From Enterococcus lacertideformus (GTDB lineage: Bacteria; Bacillota; Bacilli; Lactobacillales; Enterococcaceae), in NCBI GenBank assembly GCA_015680865.1, contig JADAKE010000007.1, positions 1-55,576 on the forward strand: 55,576 bases of DNA. The letters run 5' to 3'. Positions 55,430-55,576 of the stretch are shown piece by piece. The position numbers and the translations under genes are program-made. Position 1 is the first letter of the stretch. The number at the start of each line of letters is the position of its first letter. A model generated the notes under the pieces. The model ran no database searches. It was given only the letters and a program-made list of their open reading frames with translations, and had not been told where the DNA came from.

Positions 55430-55576
55430 TCATTGAATGCTAGATAGCTTATCTAAAGTTTGCTGTTGCTTTTCTAACACATCTGTTATTTTTGTTCCAA
55501 ATTGCCCCTTAACCGCACTTTCTAAAGCTTGAGAGGATGAAGCTAATGCCTTTTTAGCCCTTTTTATAGTTATTTC
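55430..55576 (-). CDS. C-terminal fragment of an unrecognised helical protein (runs off the window)
   Basis: The last 48 codons of a gene that begins outside the window. EITIKRAKKALASSSQALES and TDVLEKQQQTLDKLSSIQ at the end suggest amphipathic helices rich in Ala, Gln, Lys and Ser, as in small coiled-coil or WXG/LXG-associated proteins. I do not recognise the family. The stop TGA is at 55430-55432. Confidence 0.6.
   Translation of the reverse strand, partial: EITIKRAKKALASSSQALESAVKGQFGTKITDVLEKQQQTLDKLSSIQ

Overview
The window is a low-GC Firmicutes chromosome segment and is almost certainly Enterococcus, close to the E. faecium / E. hirae type. This rests on protein character and gene order (rpmG-secE-nusG, rplK-rplA-L10 leader-rplJ-rplL, relQ-nadK-pseudouridine synthase-mgtE, class Ib nrdH-nrdE-nrdF, several PTS operons). 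The species cannot be settled from the sequence alone. No tRNA, rRNA, CRISPR array, prophage or complete insertion sequence was seen.

Layout. 1-2.7 kb: a cellobiose-family PTS permease with an internal deletion, a stand-alone RarA-lid-like protein and a divergent RpiR-type regulator. 3.4-7.2 kb: ribonucleotide reductase genes behind a pair of NrdR boxes. 7.3-12 kb: a fructose-family PTS operon with its BglG/MtlR-type regulator, a redundant EIIB remnant and a truncated sugar-phosphate epimerase. 12.3-12.8 kb: an IS1182-like transposase relic. 13.3-20.4 kb: a mannose-family PTS operon with a sugar-amine-6-phosphate deglycase, a canonical sigma-54 promoter and a wrecked LevR-type activator. 20.5-27 kb: membrane proteins, nagB, and broken ABC-F and MFS genes. 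27-34 kb: ribosomal protein and secE/nusG genes with serine dehydratase genes and a lipoprotein hydrolase between them. 34-49 kb: housekeeping genes (c-di-AMP-type CBS protein, queT with a preQ1 riboswitch, recD2, RNA methyltransferases, nadK, relQ, spxH-like). 47.9-55.2 kb: an aromatic amino acid operon, aroF-aroB-aroC-tyrA-aroA-aroK-pheA.

The most striking finding is the roughly 390-nt leader of the aromatic operon. It has a sigma-A promoter, a Shine-Dalgarno sequence and an 18-codon ORF, MKITLSSQLNNYYFSYFR, ending in three Tyr and two Phe codons. Seven RNA segments follow that can pair either as 1:2, 3:4, 5:6 (antitermination) or as 2:3, 4:5, 6:7, where 4:5 and 6:7 are two consecutive intrinsic terminators. 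This is the architecture of ribosome-mediated attenuation with a tandem terminator relay. It is unexpected in a Firmicute, where T-boxes normally do this job.

The second theme is gene decay. About 18 genes carry nonsense codons, frameshifts, internal deletions or truncations, including four of the seven aromatic genes (aroC, tyrA, aroK, pheA). The in-frame stops and the deletions look like real degradation. Several other lesions are one-base length changes in A/T homopolymers, which could instead be sequencing or assembly errors, or could be bypassed by transcriptional slippage. If real, the pattern suggests a strain adapting to a nutrient-rich host niche and losing sugar uptake and Phe/Tyr synthesis.
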